This document shows, one piece after another, positions 26,801 to 38,515 of a stretch of 64,000 bases of DNA. The number at the start of each line of letters is the position of its first letter. Within the stretch, counting starts at the first letter, position 1. This DNA is from Monosiga brevicollis MX1 (taxonomy: Eukaryota > Opisthokonta > Choanoflagellata > Craspedida > Salpingoecidae), in contig NW_001865039.1 of the NCBI RefSeq assembly GCF_000002865.3, positions 1,206,504-1,270,503 on the forward strand. The letters run 5' to 3'. A program made the translations under genes and the position numbers. Under the pieces are notes generated by a model. The model ran no database searches. It was not told the origin of the DNA and saw nothing but the letters and a program-made list of their open reading frames with translations.

Positions 26801-28310
26801 TGGCTTCAAAGGCCTCAATCTTCTCCGTCTCAAAGGTGAAGGCATCTCGACCCTGAGGATTGAACATGACTAGCAGCTTGATCGAAGTACCAGCGTCCAA
26901 CAGAGCGCGCTTGGCATGCTCATGTGATGCACTATAGAGGCAAACACCGTTGACATCTGCATCAGGAGGGAGCACAGTGGTGGCGATGAGAAAGACAAAC
27001 GGCGAGCGACGGAGTAGGGACATGAGACAAGGTTCCCAGCCAAGGGAAAGGACACTGAGAAGTCATTCACTTCCGCTGTCGGCTCGTACCAAGGATCTGA
27101 TCGCCCACTTGCAGGGAGCCGCAGCGCTCAGCAGCGCCACCTGGCAAGATATCGGTGACAAAGGTCCCTGCAGCTGTCATGTCAAAGTCGGACCGAGGAC
27201 CGGCGATGGTCATGCCCAGGCGGCGATTCTCCTCGGTGGTGGTGAGCACCACCTTGCGAGGCTCAATGGCATCGTCCGTGGCGCCAACCGGAGACCAATA
27301 ACGGTTGTAGGCAGCGTTGGCATACGGCATGTAGCCCTCTGGGTTACTGGTGGCGACAATGACGGCCACGGGCACGACATTGAGGATGGCCTCCACCTCA
27401 GCCACAGAGGCATTGGAGACATTCCAACCATTAACCTCAAGTATTTGCATGCCATTGTGCAGACGACTCGAGCGAGCGGCGGCACCGGTGGCCAGAATGG
27501 CAGCGATGTACACGCCGGGAGGACTCATCATATCATCCTCATCTCGGGGCCCAATCAAAGCGAGGCCAAAGTCGCGATCGAGATCGTCCAGCTCGAGTGT
27601 CTCCAGGACCACGCCTTCCGCCATATACTCGACGGTACCCGGGTAGGCACTGCCATCGGGCAACTCAACGCCATGGCGCATGGCAAAGATGGTGGTCAGG
27701 TCCACCTGGTCGGCGGGGATGACACGACGGAGCTTAAGTTCCACGCGCCCCGACATGACGGCGTTGCGCAGTAGATCGGCATGAGCAGAGTGCGTGGCGT
27801 TGGGGTCGACGGCTTGCTCATTAACCATGAGAATCTCGTCATTGGCTTGGATGCGTCCATCACGATAAGCGGCGGTTTCTTCGACCACGTCGGTCACCAC
27901 GAGGCCGGGTTGCTCGGCATCGGGATCGTCCGAGCCGCCGACAATTACAAGGCCAAGCTTATCGCCCTCGGCAATTTCGATGGCCACGAGCTCAAAGACC
28001 TCACGGTATGGGCCATCCTCCGTGTTCAGCTCCGTTCCGGCCCAGCGCAATGGCTACAGGTTGGTGCAATTGGACAAGTGGTGGTAACAGAACGAAGGTA
28101 GGTTTGGGTGAGTCGTGAGCAGCGAGCACGTAGGGTAAACCATGCTGAAGTGATGGCCATTCCGCATTCTTGCCAATCAGCAAATCAACACACGGCAAGT
28201 AGCAAGGCGCGGTGGGCGCAGCATCTAGCTGGCCTGTGCCGAAAATTAAACTCCGTTCTAGAATTACCATCTAGACAACACTGACTGACCTGGACGACAA
28301 GATCCGCCAT
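20900..28310 (-). CDS. Multi-PDZ MAGUK scaffold (about 5 PDZ - SH3 - GUK - about 10 PDZ)
   Basis: Thirteen exons (28310-28290, 28053-27090, 26956-25647, 25554-25261, 25168-24797, 24678-24445, 24333-24115, 24024-23479, 23337-23014, 22848-21862, 21769-21602, 21473-21117, 21037-20900) sum to 5934 nt, 1977 residues. Exon 1 encodes only MADLVVQ. Residues about 24-620 hold five PDZ domains. About 672-735 is an SH3 domain with ELHFRKGDILEV and a GLIPS hook. About 790-985 is guanylate-kinase-like with RPVAVYGPGAD, the SRPRRENERQGREYEF stretch and YGTSIDSI. The P-loop lacks the GKS/T motif, so it should not be catalytic, as in other MAGUKs. Ten more PDZ domains follow to the end. Known MAGUKs such as DLG and ZO organise cell-cortex receptors; membrane-associated scaffolding is inferred here. 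PDZ domains after the GUK core are unusual. The C-terminus HIPV resembles a class II PDZ ligand. Confidence 0.88.
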
Positions 28311-28788
28311 TCTCGGTCACGGCTGGAGGACTTTTGCCAACACTTGCCGCACTACAACCGCAGACTTGGACTGCAAGGGCGAATACAGACAGTGCATGCA
28401 CACGGTAGATCAGAGATTCAAACAAGCATGCGCTTGGGCCACAAAGGGGTCGTATTGAACGTGTGCAGCGGCCGTTGGAGGCGTCAAACCAACAGCACCC
28501 GGATGGCTGTTCACGATCGGTTCGAAGAGAAGGCAAGCAAAAACGGCCAACGCACCACAGACTGCCACCCACGGCAGCGGCGTCCTTGCCAACAAAGGCC
28601 AAGATCCTCCTGTCCCAACGCAACAGAAAAGACTCGAAGGACCAGGTTGGTCTGCCCGAGGGGGACCGGAGAAGCACCACACCCGTCCCTCTTCTCCTGA
28701 CGGTGGTGGCAGCGGCAGCAGCGGGCGTAAACTACACTCCTTTGGTTCCCTCAATGTGGATGTGTCTTTGGTCTTTTGTTCTGAGCTT

Positions 28789-28851
<63 letters not shown>

Positions 28852-29780
28852 CACACACGGGTAAGGGTTTGGCTAAAGGGGTGTCTGGTTTACTTTAAAG
28901 TGTAGCTTGTGTCATGCTATTTTATACACAAAGTGTGATATAGTCGACGCTTTGTGTGCGTGTTTTTGTGCAGGCTGGGCCCTCTGTCTCTCAAAGTTTG
29001 TCGTTGTTGACGACCTCATGAGGCGTTTCGAGTGATACATCCCTGGGATCACTGGCGCTGAGGAAGGGGACAAAACATGGCACCACAGACTCCGACCGGC
29101 TGCCTTTTGCGCTCGTCAAAGATGTGTCGGGTGGACTACCAATCGTCCAGGGCAGCAAAGCCAGAAGGCGGCCATCCAAAAATTGACCCAATGAAGTAAA
29201 GACGCTATAGTTTTGCCATCAATTTTGTTGTCAAAGCAATTGTAATCTGGTTTTCAAATCAGTGAACTTTCTTGTCACACAGATGTCACACCGCACCTTT
29301 GCCCATATGACCAAGAGAACGGCACCTTCAGCACTCGTGTCGCGGATGATGCTGAAGGCAAGAGGCGATGAGAGCGTGAAAATAGAGAGGAGGTTGAAAG
29401 TCAATCTCAAATCAGGTTAGACATGAGTCAACACATCTATGCAAACAACAGCCGAGCTCTTATCAGGATCGAAGGCAGGAGCTCGCACTCCTCTAGCTAG
29501 CGAAAGAAAGATTGGCGCAACATTCATGACAGTGCCGACAGTGTCGGCGTTCATTCTTCGTTGTAGCCATGAGCGATGACGGGCACAGCCCGAAGCGCAA
29601 AAGGAAGCTACGCAACCGGAAAGGAAAGGAAAAACAAATCAAGCACATACAAGCGCGCAAGCACGCGTAAAAGGCACTGAAAGGGGGGCACAAACAAGGC
29701 GCGACACAACGTCGCTGGTCCGTCAAGCCAGGAAGTATAGTGTTGATAGAGCAGGGGCACCAAGAACACGGCCATGGCTT
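28311..29780. other. Intergenic: MAGUK 5' flank and SCAF-like gene 3' flank
   Basis: About 1.5 kb with open frames on both strands (for example 28264-28680 minus and 28463-28864 plus), but none has recognisable domains or splice structure. The longest ones run through simple repeats. It should contain the MAGUK promoter and 5' UTR and the SCAF-like 3' UTR. I see no further gene. Confidence 0.55.
28790..28849. repeat. (CT)n dinucleotide tract, about 30 units
   Basis: Uninterrupted CT run on the plus strand about 480 bp upstream of the MAGUK start codon. It is GA on that gene's sense strand. Confidence 0.97.
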
Positions 29781-32700
29781 TTATTGCCATCGCGTGTTTC
29801 GAGGCTCTGGTGGAGCAAACGTCGACATGGTTTGGTCTCCCGCATTCGCGCTGTAATTATCTTCGCGTGTCTGGTCACGATAGCTACTCTCGTGATCCTG
29901 GCCGTAGCTACGGCCATGACCACGATCCCGGCTCGAGGAACGATGCTCCCGGCCGTGAGGCTCTCTGTCACGACTCCGCCGACCGTCATCGGCATACCGG
30001 TCAGGATGGCCGTAACCCCGGTCGCGGCTCCGACTGTCGCGGTCCGAGTGATGGCTATGGCGGTCGCCATCGCGATCAAAGTCGCGCTCCCGGCGGTCTG
30101 GGTAACGATCTTCGCGACGTGGGTAATCACGGCGATAGTCGCGCCCATCACGGTGCCCACCGCCCCTTTCCCAACGTTCATCACGGCGGGTATCGTGGCG
30201 GTCTCGCGATCGTGATCGTGCGGGTGGGTCGTCTGGTGCCAAAGCAATCAAGTCTGGCACAGGGTATTCCTGTTCCAGTGGAATCTTGCCCTCCCGACGA
30301 TCGGTGATACCTTTCACGCCACCAATGTTTTCGCTAGAATAAAATTTATGTGGGAAGGCAGCTAGATCGTTGAGCAACGCTGGCGGTGCAGTACACCGGT
30401 CCACTACACAGCCGTCGACCAACTGTTTCAGGTTCTTGGGACTGATACGCGACAGCTCGAGGTAGGAGACGCCGTTGTGCTGGTTCCAATCCTGCGAGTT
30501 TTTTTGAATGAAGCCTTTGGCAAAGTTGACCTTGAGACGCGCCTGTCGAAAACGTGCCCCATCCAGCACCTTGACTGCTGCTTCAGCCGCCTGGCGTGAC
30601 TCGAGAATTACAAACGCTTGCTGCTTGCTCCCCATAAACTAACACAAAGTGTTCCCAAGTCAAGGTACACAGACCATGCACGGTGGCCTGGTGAGCCACG
30701 TGTGCCCATCCACCAACCACCTTGCCCGCCCTTGCCTGCCTTGCGTACGAGCCCCGACACGAGACTTTATCCCCGCGCGTACCTTCGAATCGAGGCAGCC
30801 ATACGGTTCGCAGAGGCGTTCAACTTCATGCTCAGTGGCATCTGGTGGAAGTGAGCCAATCCACAGCGTGCTACTCACCACTAAGTAAAGGCAGTCAGGA
30901 CCAGAAAATGAGAGGATACAGATGGCGCATGAACGGTCCAACTGAAGCGCAAAACGATGTCAAAATTTGGCTGGCAAGTCATTTTGGACCGAACTCGGCA
31001 AGCAAGCATGTTGCAAGGCGCTAACATACAGCGCACAGTATTCTTTGGACAATCATCAAAGGGGTCTCCTTCTTTGAAAGGCGGCAGGCCCCCCATGGAG
31101 TGCATGCCTGGTTGAGCCATCATAGCACCTGGACCAGGCATCATGCCCATGCTGGTCGAATTGAAACCCGGACCCATCATGTTCATACCAGGCACGGGTC
31201 CGCCTGGCGGGGCAAAGCCCATGTGAGGCATGCCCATCTGGCCCATGGGCGGTCCAAAATTGTGCGGTGGCTGATGTGGCTGCTGCCCTGGTGCTCCGAA
31301 ATTCTGGTGAGCTGGGAGGTGGTGGCCCTCGTTCCAGCCAGCACCATTCGGAGGGGCTTCACCGGGGTGCCGATTGTCTGAGCCATGCGGTGCCGATGGT
31401 TTTGCGTCAGGAAATCCCTGCCCGGGGTGGCCTGGGTTGGGATCGTGGTCGGGTGCGCCTGGGCCCGGCGGCTGAAATGATGGGTTTGGGCCATGCGATC
31501 CCATGGCTGGCGGTAAAAACGAATGCTGCTGCTGTTGTTGTTGTTGCTGTTGCTGTTGCTGTTGCGAATGGGCTTGAGTCGGAGATCGCGGTGGCTGCGA
31601 CTGGGCCTGGTTCTGAGGCAAGAACTGTTGCCCCTGCTGCGGGTAGGAAGACTGCATCTGTTGTGGGGGACCATCAAGTGGTGGTGCAAACTGACCACCG
31701 GGTGGCAAAAAGTTTCCGTGCTGTGGCAAGGCACTCTCACCCATGCCCTGACCGCGAGGAGCTTGAGCAGGCGGGTAGGTATGCTCGGGAGGAGCACCAT
31801 AACGTAGTTCGTGGGCTGCAGCTGGTGGGGCCTGCGGTAGCGCCGTGGCTGATGTGGAGTCCATGGTGACATCAGCGCTAGCTGGCTGCTCCTTGGTTTG
31901 CTGCACCTGAGCCAGCAGGCTTGAGAGGGCAGCGAGAACATTGGTATCGGCAGAGAGATTATTCAGCAAGTCGCTTGCCGAGTCGGTCGTGCCAGCGGAG
32001 CTTGTAGATGCGCCCGGGCCTGTGGCTGCAGAAGAGTTTGATGACGCTCCAGCTGTGTTCGGCATCTCATACAACAGATCATCCGTCTGCGCGCATTGGG
32101 AGGTGGCACAAGATGCAAAGCAGGGGTGTCAGAAAATGTCAGAGCAAGAAGGATCCAACCCCCCATTGCACAGCAAAAGTGTACGAGGTGCATACCTTGG
32201 CTGCGCGCGGGTCGGCAGGGGTAGTTGTTGAGGTGCGCGGGTCTTGAGCAACTCGGCGCGGATCGGTGCCATTGGCAGCAGCCAGGCGCGGATCAGCGCC
32301 GGCGCGAGGGTCATTCGCAGGAGTGGAGGCAGGCGAATTGCCTGCTGACTCGTCAACACCGGTCTCCAGTTTGGCCAGCATGGCATCGCAGATCTAAAAT
32401 GCGTGTTGCGAAAAGCGGGTGACAAAGATCGGATGAGATGATGAAGGACAAAAGAGGAATGGACCATCAAAGCGGGGGGGAGGGGGGTGTGGCAGGAGTA
32501 AGGAAGACAAAGATATCCAAGGGAAGGGAGAAGAAAAGAAGGATGGCTCAAAGAGAACAAGCTGGCTCTCATACCGTTTCGCCAAAAAATTCCTTCTTGC
32601 GCCAGAGACCAACAACGTGCGCGGCAGCTTTGCGATCTTTGGCACTGGCACGCGCTAGGTGATCTATGGTAACTTGGATATTTTTGGCAAATCGCTCGAC

Positions 32701-33404
32701 AAAGGGGTCCTTTTCTTTATTCTGCAGGAACGGAAGCGACATCGTCGCAAGCCCCAATGAGTGCAGCGACTGCTCATGTCGGTAATGGTAGAGATTGACA
32801 TGGCAAAGCGGGACTAGAATCGAAGGGTGTTTTTTTTTAAAAAAAAAGGAGGTGTAGTGTGAAGACATAATTCAAATGCCGCACCGTGTGTTGAGAGTTG
32901 TTCATGATTGAGTCAATGACATAAAGACCCGGCAACTTGTACTCAAGTTTGACCTGACGCATGCAAGGATTGGGCGGGGTGAGGGCCAATGTCCTCAAAC
33001 TTGGCAAGTCGGGCCACACACCTTGGCAATAAATCGCTCAACAGCATAGACCACATGCTTGTAGTACTGGCAAAAGCGAAGCGATGGCGGCTGTGAGGCC
33101 TGGAACGTGGACAGCAGCACCCAAGTGATTTGAACAAGCCGAGCGCAAAGACTCACGCGCAGGTTTTTCAAAGCCAGCTTGGTGGCAGCGGCAATTTTCT
33201 TGCCAGAGATGGGCAAGGGGGCTCGGGATATACCTGCGAGCTGCAAGTGCATCGGATGAAGAGGAGGCGTACCAGCAGCGTGAGGCGACGACAGCGAGCA
33301 CGGCCAGGCTCTTGAGGGCTGGCCGCGAGGCAGCAGCCATTTGCATGCAAGCGTGGTTTCTGTACCTCGGCGTCAAAGTCAGGGATGGGGTTGCTCTCGC
33401 TCAT
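29781..33404 (-). CDS. SCAF8: SCAF4/SCAF8-like CID-RRM protein (Pol II CTD-binding 3'-end factor)
   Basis: Nine exons (33404-33366, 33240-33157, 33066-33022, 32953-32885, 32721-32575, 32393-32196, 32086-31030, 30880-30783, 30638-29781) give 864 residues. Exons 1-5 encode a CTD-interacting domain like SCAF8: PLPISGKKIAAATKLALKN, YYKHVVYAVERFIAK, then KLEYKLPGLYVIDSIMNNS. A Pro/Gln/Gly/Met-rich middle includes a run of about 13 Gln (31525-31562). An RRM follows with RNP2 TLWIGSLPP and RNP1-like QQAFVILES, split by the intron before exon 9. The tail is dense in Arg/Asp/Ser, RD/RS-like. SCAF4 and SCAF8 bind the Ser5-phosphorylated Pol II tail and suppress early polyadenylation; the same role is inferred here. 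It is transcribed away from CHMP2 across a 764-bp shared interval. It matches SCAF4 and SCAF8 equally well, so the symbol marks the family, not the paralogue. Confidence 0.92.
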
Positions 33405-34168
33405 GACGTACGGTGGTGTGGCTAGTGGGCCACCTCAGCTCAGCCACAATTCCAGCTCCCAAGCGTGAGGTTTGAGAAGCGCATGCAGACCCCGCCCAGC
33501 GTGCGGCTGGCCTCGTTTTATGGTTCCGACCAGCCACAGCCGGGTACGATAGCAAGATCCCTGCCGTCAGCAAACCAAACAGCGCCCGAATGGCGATCCA
33601 CAAAACGACCAGATCACACGGTTGCCCCACCACGATGGCCTCGCGTTGTTGGCCAACGACGAGCTGCTCTGTGCGCGTGAGCTGTCGAGTTGAGAAAGGC
33701 AAGAGACACACACAGAGAGAGTGTGTGTGTGGCAGTGAACAACAGCAACGTGTACGATCCCTCTCTCTCTTTTGTCTTTCTCTCTCACCGTCTCTCTCTT
33801 TTGTCTCTCTCTCTCTTTTGTCTCTCTCTCTGTCTCTCGCAAGCTCGTCCTCATTCCGATCAACTTGCTGAATTGTAAAGGCTTTCACGGGTAAAAGTCA
33901 TGAAATAGTGATTGGAACTTTTCCAGGTGATGTAACAGATATGTCAGCAAACGTTTCCCCGACAGGAGTGAAGGGCATTTGATCGCAGCCCACAGACAGC
34001 ACACGTAGACGACAGCGACGACGAAGCAGAAACAGGCAGGGGTGGCGGTACATGTCCCGCTGTCAGCTTGGCCAGGCGACTAACACTGCCATCGAGGACA
34101 CCAGGCATTTTCGATTTTAGCTTTGAAACGCACGGCTCGCAGCTTGCCATCGTGGGATTCGAGACACC
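33405..34168. promoter_or_regulatory. Shared divergent 5' flank of SCAF-like and CHMP2 genes
   Basis: 764 bp between two start codons pointing apart. It holds a GT/CT-rich low-complexity stretch (33713-33842, mostly CTCTCT with TTTGT interruptions on the plus strand). No TATA box is obvious. Assignment as a promoter region rests on gene geometry alone. Confidence 0.5.
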
Positions 34169-35337
34169 ATGTCTTTCTTTGCGAAGAAACCCGACCCGAG
34201 GGAGCAGGCCCGGGCGCAGAAGCGCGAAATGCAGCGGCATGAGCGTGAGATTCAGCGCGAAGTCAATGCCAGCCAACGTCAAGAACGGCAACTGGTGCGT
34301 ATGAAGCGAGGCCTGTTGGTCGACTGCTCGCTATCAATCCTGATGGCTTTTTCGTGCCTGTCCGTGCACACGCGCATGCGCATGTACACACTCACACAGG
34401 TTCACACACCCACTCACACCCGGCGGCCTCCATACTGGTAGGAGGCTGACATTAAGCGCGCGGCCAAGGCAGGCGACAATGCACAGGCCAAGATGCTGGC
34501 AAAGCAGCTGGTGCAATTGCGTGGTGCCCGTACACGCCAGCTCAAGGCCAAGGGCCAGATTTCCTCTGCCCGCAACACCATGTCGGTAGGTTTCAGGCAT
34601 GAGCCTCTTCTTGGGAAGCTTCATGCAGCTATTCCTCGGGCTTGCGATGCGCCTTTTCTTCGTGCAATCAACCTACCTGACTATCGATGTGATGCCAGAT
34701 CATGCAAACGCATGCTGCTACCGCCAAGGCCATGGGCACGGCCGCCAAGGTGTGTGCTCTTGCTTGTTTGCAGCTTCTCCTTGGCTACAAGGCGTTGCTT
34801 GGCCAGCCTTGCCCTCGCGCTAAAGTTACCTGGCATGTGTCGGCCTGTGGCCTACTGGTGGTGTAGACGATGGGCACGATGAATGCGCAACTCAAGCCAG
34901 AGGAGCTAGCCGCTACCATGCAGCAATTTGAGCAGGAGAGCATGCGCATGGACATGGCCCAATCCACCAGTACGTGACTTGCGAGGAAAGGCAGTTGCAT
35001 GTTGCACATCTAGCTCGTCTGACCACATCTTGCCCCTTGCCCGGAAATATAGTGGACGATGCGCTGGATGCGGCATTTGACGATTCAGATGTGGAGGAGG
35101 AAAGCAGCGAGCTGGTCAACGCAGTCCTGGATGAAATTGGACTCGGTGTTGGCGCTCAGGTGCGAATTGGCACGCGCGTTTGCGACCCAGCGGGATCTTC
35201 AGCTCATCACTGTTTTCATGGTCTTGTAGTTGGCCGCCCCAGTGCGGCAGCGGCCTGCTGCTACATTTGAAGCCGAGGATGTTGGCGAGGATGATTTGAT
35301 GCGGCGACTGGCTGCGCTCAAGGCACCCTCGACCTGA
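34169..35337 (+). CDS. CHMP2B: CHMP2/VPS2 ESCRT-III subunit
   Basis: Six exons (34169-34294, 34442-34585, 34699-34749, 34867-34969, 35053-35159, 35230-35337) encode 212 residues, the size of human CHMP2B (213). The N-terminal half is basic and helical, starting MSFFAKKPDPREQ. It includes AKMLAKQLVQLRGARTRQ, nearly the family phrase VLAKQLVHLRKQKTRT. The C-terminal half is acidic (DDALDAAFDDSDVEEES, then VNAVLDEIGL). It ends with a MIT-interacting helix, DDLMRRLAALKAP, of the MIM1 pattern used to recruit VPS4. ESCRT-III filaments cut membrane necks from inside during endosomal sorting, abscission and repair. CHMP2A and CHMP2B are both possible orthologues; the LAKQLV phrase and length favour 2B. 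Start and all splice sites agree in frame. Confidence 0.94.
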
Positions 35338-36091
35338 GTCAATTTTACATCGGATCATGGCCACATGGTGACCGTGTTACATCGTGTGTGCCGACGCCCG
35401 TGCCTGCATACGCCTCATTGTGTAAACGGGCACCCACCCGAATTTTTCTCAAGTGTCTTGTGTGGGCTGAGCCGACTTTTGGACCGAAGCAACCAGGCGC
35501 TGCACCTGCCCGTGGCACCTGGAGGTCATCAACACTTGTGAAACCAAGCCATATTTTGGTGTGATGTGTCAACATGTGCACGATAATCGAAAGAGTCTTT
35601 AGATTTCCCTTTTTGCCATTGCTGCTCACCCTTTACTTCGATGATTCAGCCGTTGAATCCCAACTCCTCTCCTCCTCTTCGCCGCCGCAGCGCCCGACTC
35701 GGCCCAGAAGCGCACGCGAAACCCGCCCCGCACACGTAACGATATCATCTAATTTTAGACCCACTGTTTTTTTGTTCTCTCTCTGCCTTGCTGTTGTTGT
35801 TGTTGTTGTTGTCGTGTTGGTCGTTGTGGAGGCGTTTGTTGGTTCAGTGGCATTTTCAACTCCTCCCTTGCTGTTGTTTTGTACGTCAACCGTTCATCCT
35901 GGAGGTCAGCCGCGCTGGCTCACGTATACTCATCGGTACAGTGGCGTGTGCTGGCATGTTTACTTGCTCATCTGTGGCCGTGACTTTCCCTCGTTTTCTA
36001 GCTCCCTTACGGTCGAACAGTCCGACTTGCCATCTTCAGCCTTCTTCTTGCTACTGCTTTTGCTGGACCCCACTACTCCAAAACCGCAAAC
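35338..36091. other. Intergenic: CHMP2 3' flank and stefin 5' flank
   Basis: 754 bp of mixed sequence with a pyrimidine-rich patch and a GTT repeat (about 35790-35825). The open frames here are low complexity; nothing recognisable. Confidence 0.6.
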
Positions 36092-36702
36092 ATGGCCATG
36101 GTTGGTGGATTTGGTGCTCCTCGCGACGCCGACGAAGAGATTCAGCAAGTTGCCGACGCTGTCAAGTCGGATGTCGTTGCCAAGATTGGCAAGGATGTTG
36201 AGCAGTTCAAGGCCATTCAGGTCTCCACCCAGGTGAGACATAAACATCTGCACATCTGCATCTAGAAGCAAACGGCTGCTGCCATTTTTTTTTTTCTTTT
36301 TTTTGTCGTTTTTGTTGTTTGATTGGGAATTCTTGGCGCTTGTGCCTTGAACCTCGTGCGACGCAGTGCCGGTTTGGAGGGCAAACTCACATGCGTGGTT
36401 CTCGCCCCACAACAGGTTGTGGCTGGCACCAACTATCTGATCAAGGTGGACGTGGGCTCCAACGAGTTTGTGCACATCAAGGTGTTCCGCTCTCTGCCCC
36501 CCTTCCAGCACGAGCTCAAGGCCGTCGAGGTACGCACTTGGTGCTCCCCATTTGCATTCAATTCTGAAACGAGTGTGCTGATTTTGATACCATTGCTTCC
36601 TTTTTTTTTTGAACATTTTATCTATTGCCTCGTGCTCACGCATTTTCTCCGCTTTCATAGACTGGCAAGGGTGCGACGGATGCCCTCAGCAACATTGAGT
36701 AA
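36092..36702 (+). CDS. Stefin (type 1 cystatin), cysteine protease inhibitor
   Basis: Three exons (36092-36232, 36416-36529, 36661-36702) encode 98 residues, exactly the size of human stefins A and B. The N-terminal trunk carries the Gly pair (MAMVGGFG) that packs against papain-type enzymes. The diagnostic QVVAG loop followed by TNYLIKV is formed across the first splice junction, Q in exon 1 and VVAG in exon 2. The second hairpin region follows (KVFRSLPPFQHE). No signal peptide, as expected for cytosolic stefins that block stray lysosomal cathepsins. An in-frame Met two codons later (MVGG) is an alternative start. The family call is firm; stefin A or B cannot be assigned. Confidence 0.94.
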
Positions 36703-36938
36703 AGCTTTGGCATGACGTATGGCATAGAATACTTCGCGACGCTTCCGGCTGACACAAGACTTGCCACAGCCCCACACTTTCAAGACTTGCAAAAAATTGA
36801 AAAAAATTAAGCTTGTCACTCAATCCACTGTCACAAAGGCATGGCAATATGAACACAGGCCGCGATACGAATCAATTCATGCCCGGCAAAGAAAAGATAG
36901 CTGGGGGCAACGCGGCACTTGACATCCATCCGTCCGGT

Positions 36939-37231
36939 TTATCGTGGTGGGGTGTAATAGCGACCGCAGCGGTCCTTGAAGACCTAAAGAACAACAAAAG
37001 AAACGGGAAGCAAAAAGCCACCACATGAGCGGGACCATGCTCAACACCACGAATAAAGTTGCAGGCCTGCAACCACATACATACCTTGGTCGTTTGTTCC
37101 TGCAAAATTTCCTCTGCCACGAGTTCACGCTTAATCTCGCGGGCTAGACCTTGCTTCTCGCGCAAACTGCGGCCACGCACATCCGTCTTGCCCTATCCTC
37201 GTGATTGTGGTGAGGTGTACATTGCAGTTAT

Positions 37232-37287
<56 letters not shown>

Positions 37288-37857
37288 TCCAAACATCTGC
37301 AGGAGCATTTCGAGCAATGGTTGTGCTACATACCTTGCCCTGGCTAGCGCGCATGTCGCGGTCCTCGGTTCCCTACACCAACGCCACACAAATCGGCCAA
37401 AAGTTGTTGAATGAGAGGTGCTCTGCCATGCGTGTCGGACGGTTGAGCTGAAATCGACTCGAACCAAGGCTTGCTTCAGGTTGATAATGTCCGCGTTGAT
37501 CTCGGTGAGGCAGCGCTCCAGGGCCGCAGTACGGCGGTCGTGAGCTTGAGTCATCTACAGGGATTTAAGTTGAACCATGCCCAGCTCATCAGCTCTTAGC
37601 GCAGCGCCCCACAGCCGGGCTGGCACAAATTCAGCGCTCAAGGTCAAGACTCGAGTGCAACAAACGAATGCATTCAGGCATACCTGCTCCCACAGCTTGG
37701 TGCAGTTGGCTCGAGCATCCACATCGTCCACGTTGCTGGCCGTGGGCACGGTGGTGTTCAGCTTGTGGGTCAAACGATCGTCGAGCGTGCGCAGCTCGCC
37801 AATGACCTGCTTAAATTGGTTGAATTCGGCACAAGGCACACTGGCAATGTCATCCAT
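36939..37857 (-). CDS. MIX23: MIX23 (CCDC58) mitochondrial intermembrane-space protein
   Basis: Five exons (37857-37684, 37554-37465, 37372-37334, 37192-37085, 36983-36939) encode 151 residues; human MIX23 has 144. Matching phrases: CAEFNQFKQVIGELRTLDDR, then LNTTVPTAS, then KVFKDRC near the C-terminus. Cysteines in VPC, ANC, ERC and DRC correspond to the four conserved cysteines that form two disulfides during MIA40-dependent import. The protein helps matrix protein import in fungi. No presequence is seen, as expected. The third exon is only 39 nt, and the exon 2 donor (GTTCGA) is unusual; both fit the frame. It converges with the stefin gene, with 236 bp between stops. A CA microsatellite lies in its third intron. 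Confidence 0.9.
37241..37284. repeat. (CA)n microsatellite in MIX23 intron
   Basis: About 22 CA units with a short CG-rich start, inside the intron between exons 3 and 4 of MIX23. Confidence 0.97.
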
Positions 37858-38515
37858 TCTGTATGGTCTCGGCTGGGCTTTCACAATCACAGGGCCGATA
37901 CAACAGGATGTGAGGCCTGTCCGAGAGTTAGTCGACGCTGGGAGAAGCGACCGGTTTGTGTCAGGCGCTTGCGCCGCTGCCGCTCTGAGTGGGCACACGT
38001 CTCTCGTACGTACCTGGAAAAGCTTGGCGTCCCGAGACAAGCCACGGCATGTCAAAACAATGGTGAGCCAAGCAGGATGAGGAATGATCAAACTTCACAA
38101 ATTGCATCGACTGTTGCGGGTACAGCCGTCTCACAAGCGCGCATGCGAGCGTGAAGCGTGGCACGAGGTTCACGGGACTGACCGACGACCGTCTTCTGCT
38201 AGGAAAAAGAAAAAGAGAGAACAAGAGCGACGGAAGTGAAGTGTGTTCTTCGTTACATTAAACTGGCTGAACGATTTCATCGTGTTTTCACTTTGCTGTT
38301 TTCTGGTGGTGTTGGCGAGTTTGTTCTTTTTATAACCCCGATGTTTATGGATGTACATGTAGTCGTGGTGCAAGGCAAATTCAAAAAAAACTTCGATTAG
38401 GACAAGACCAACCGCCACCATAGCCTTTCGGCACGGCACAAGACAACAAGTATTGCTTGGTGCGCGGCGGCGCTTTAGCACGAACAAAGCCCATATGGAG
38501 CTGTGATACCATCGT
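37858..38515. other. Intergenic: MIX23 5' flank and SPAG17 3' flank
   Basis: 658 bp between two minus-strand genes. Weak open frames on both strands, none with recognisable content. It presumably carries the MIX23 promoter and the SPAG17 polyadenylation region. Confidence 0.6.

Noticed and set aside
28264-28864. Overlapping 130-150 codon frames on both strands
   Set aside because: They extend through the CT tract and lack any domain or splice continuity; regarded as intergenic.
29774-30307. 177- and 143-codon plus-strand frames opposite the SCAF-like gene
   Set aside because: They are antisense reflections of the Arg/Asp-rich repeat tail.
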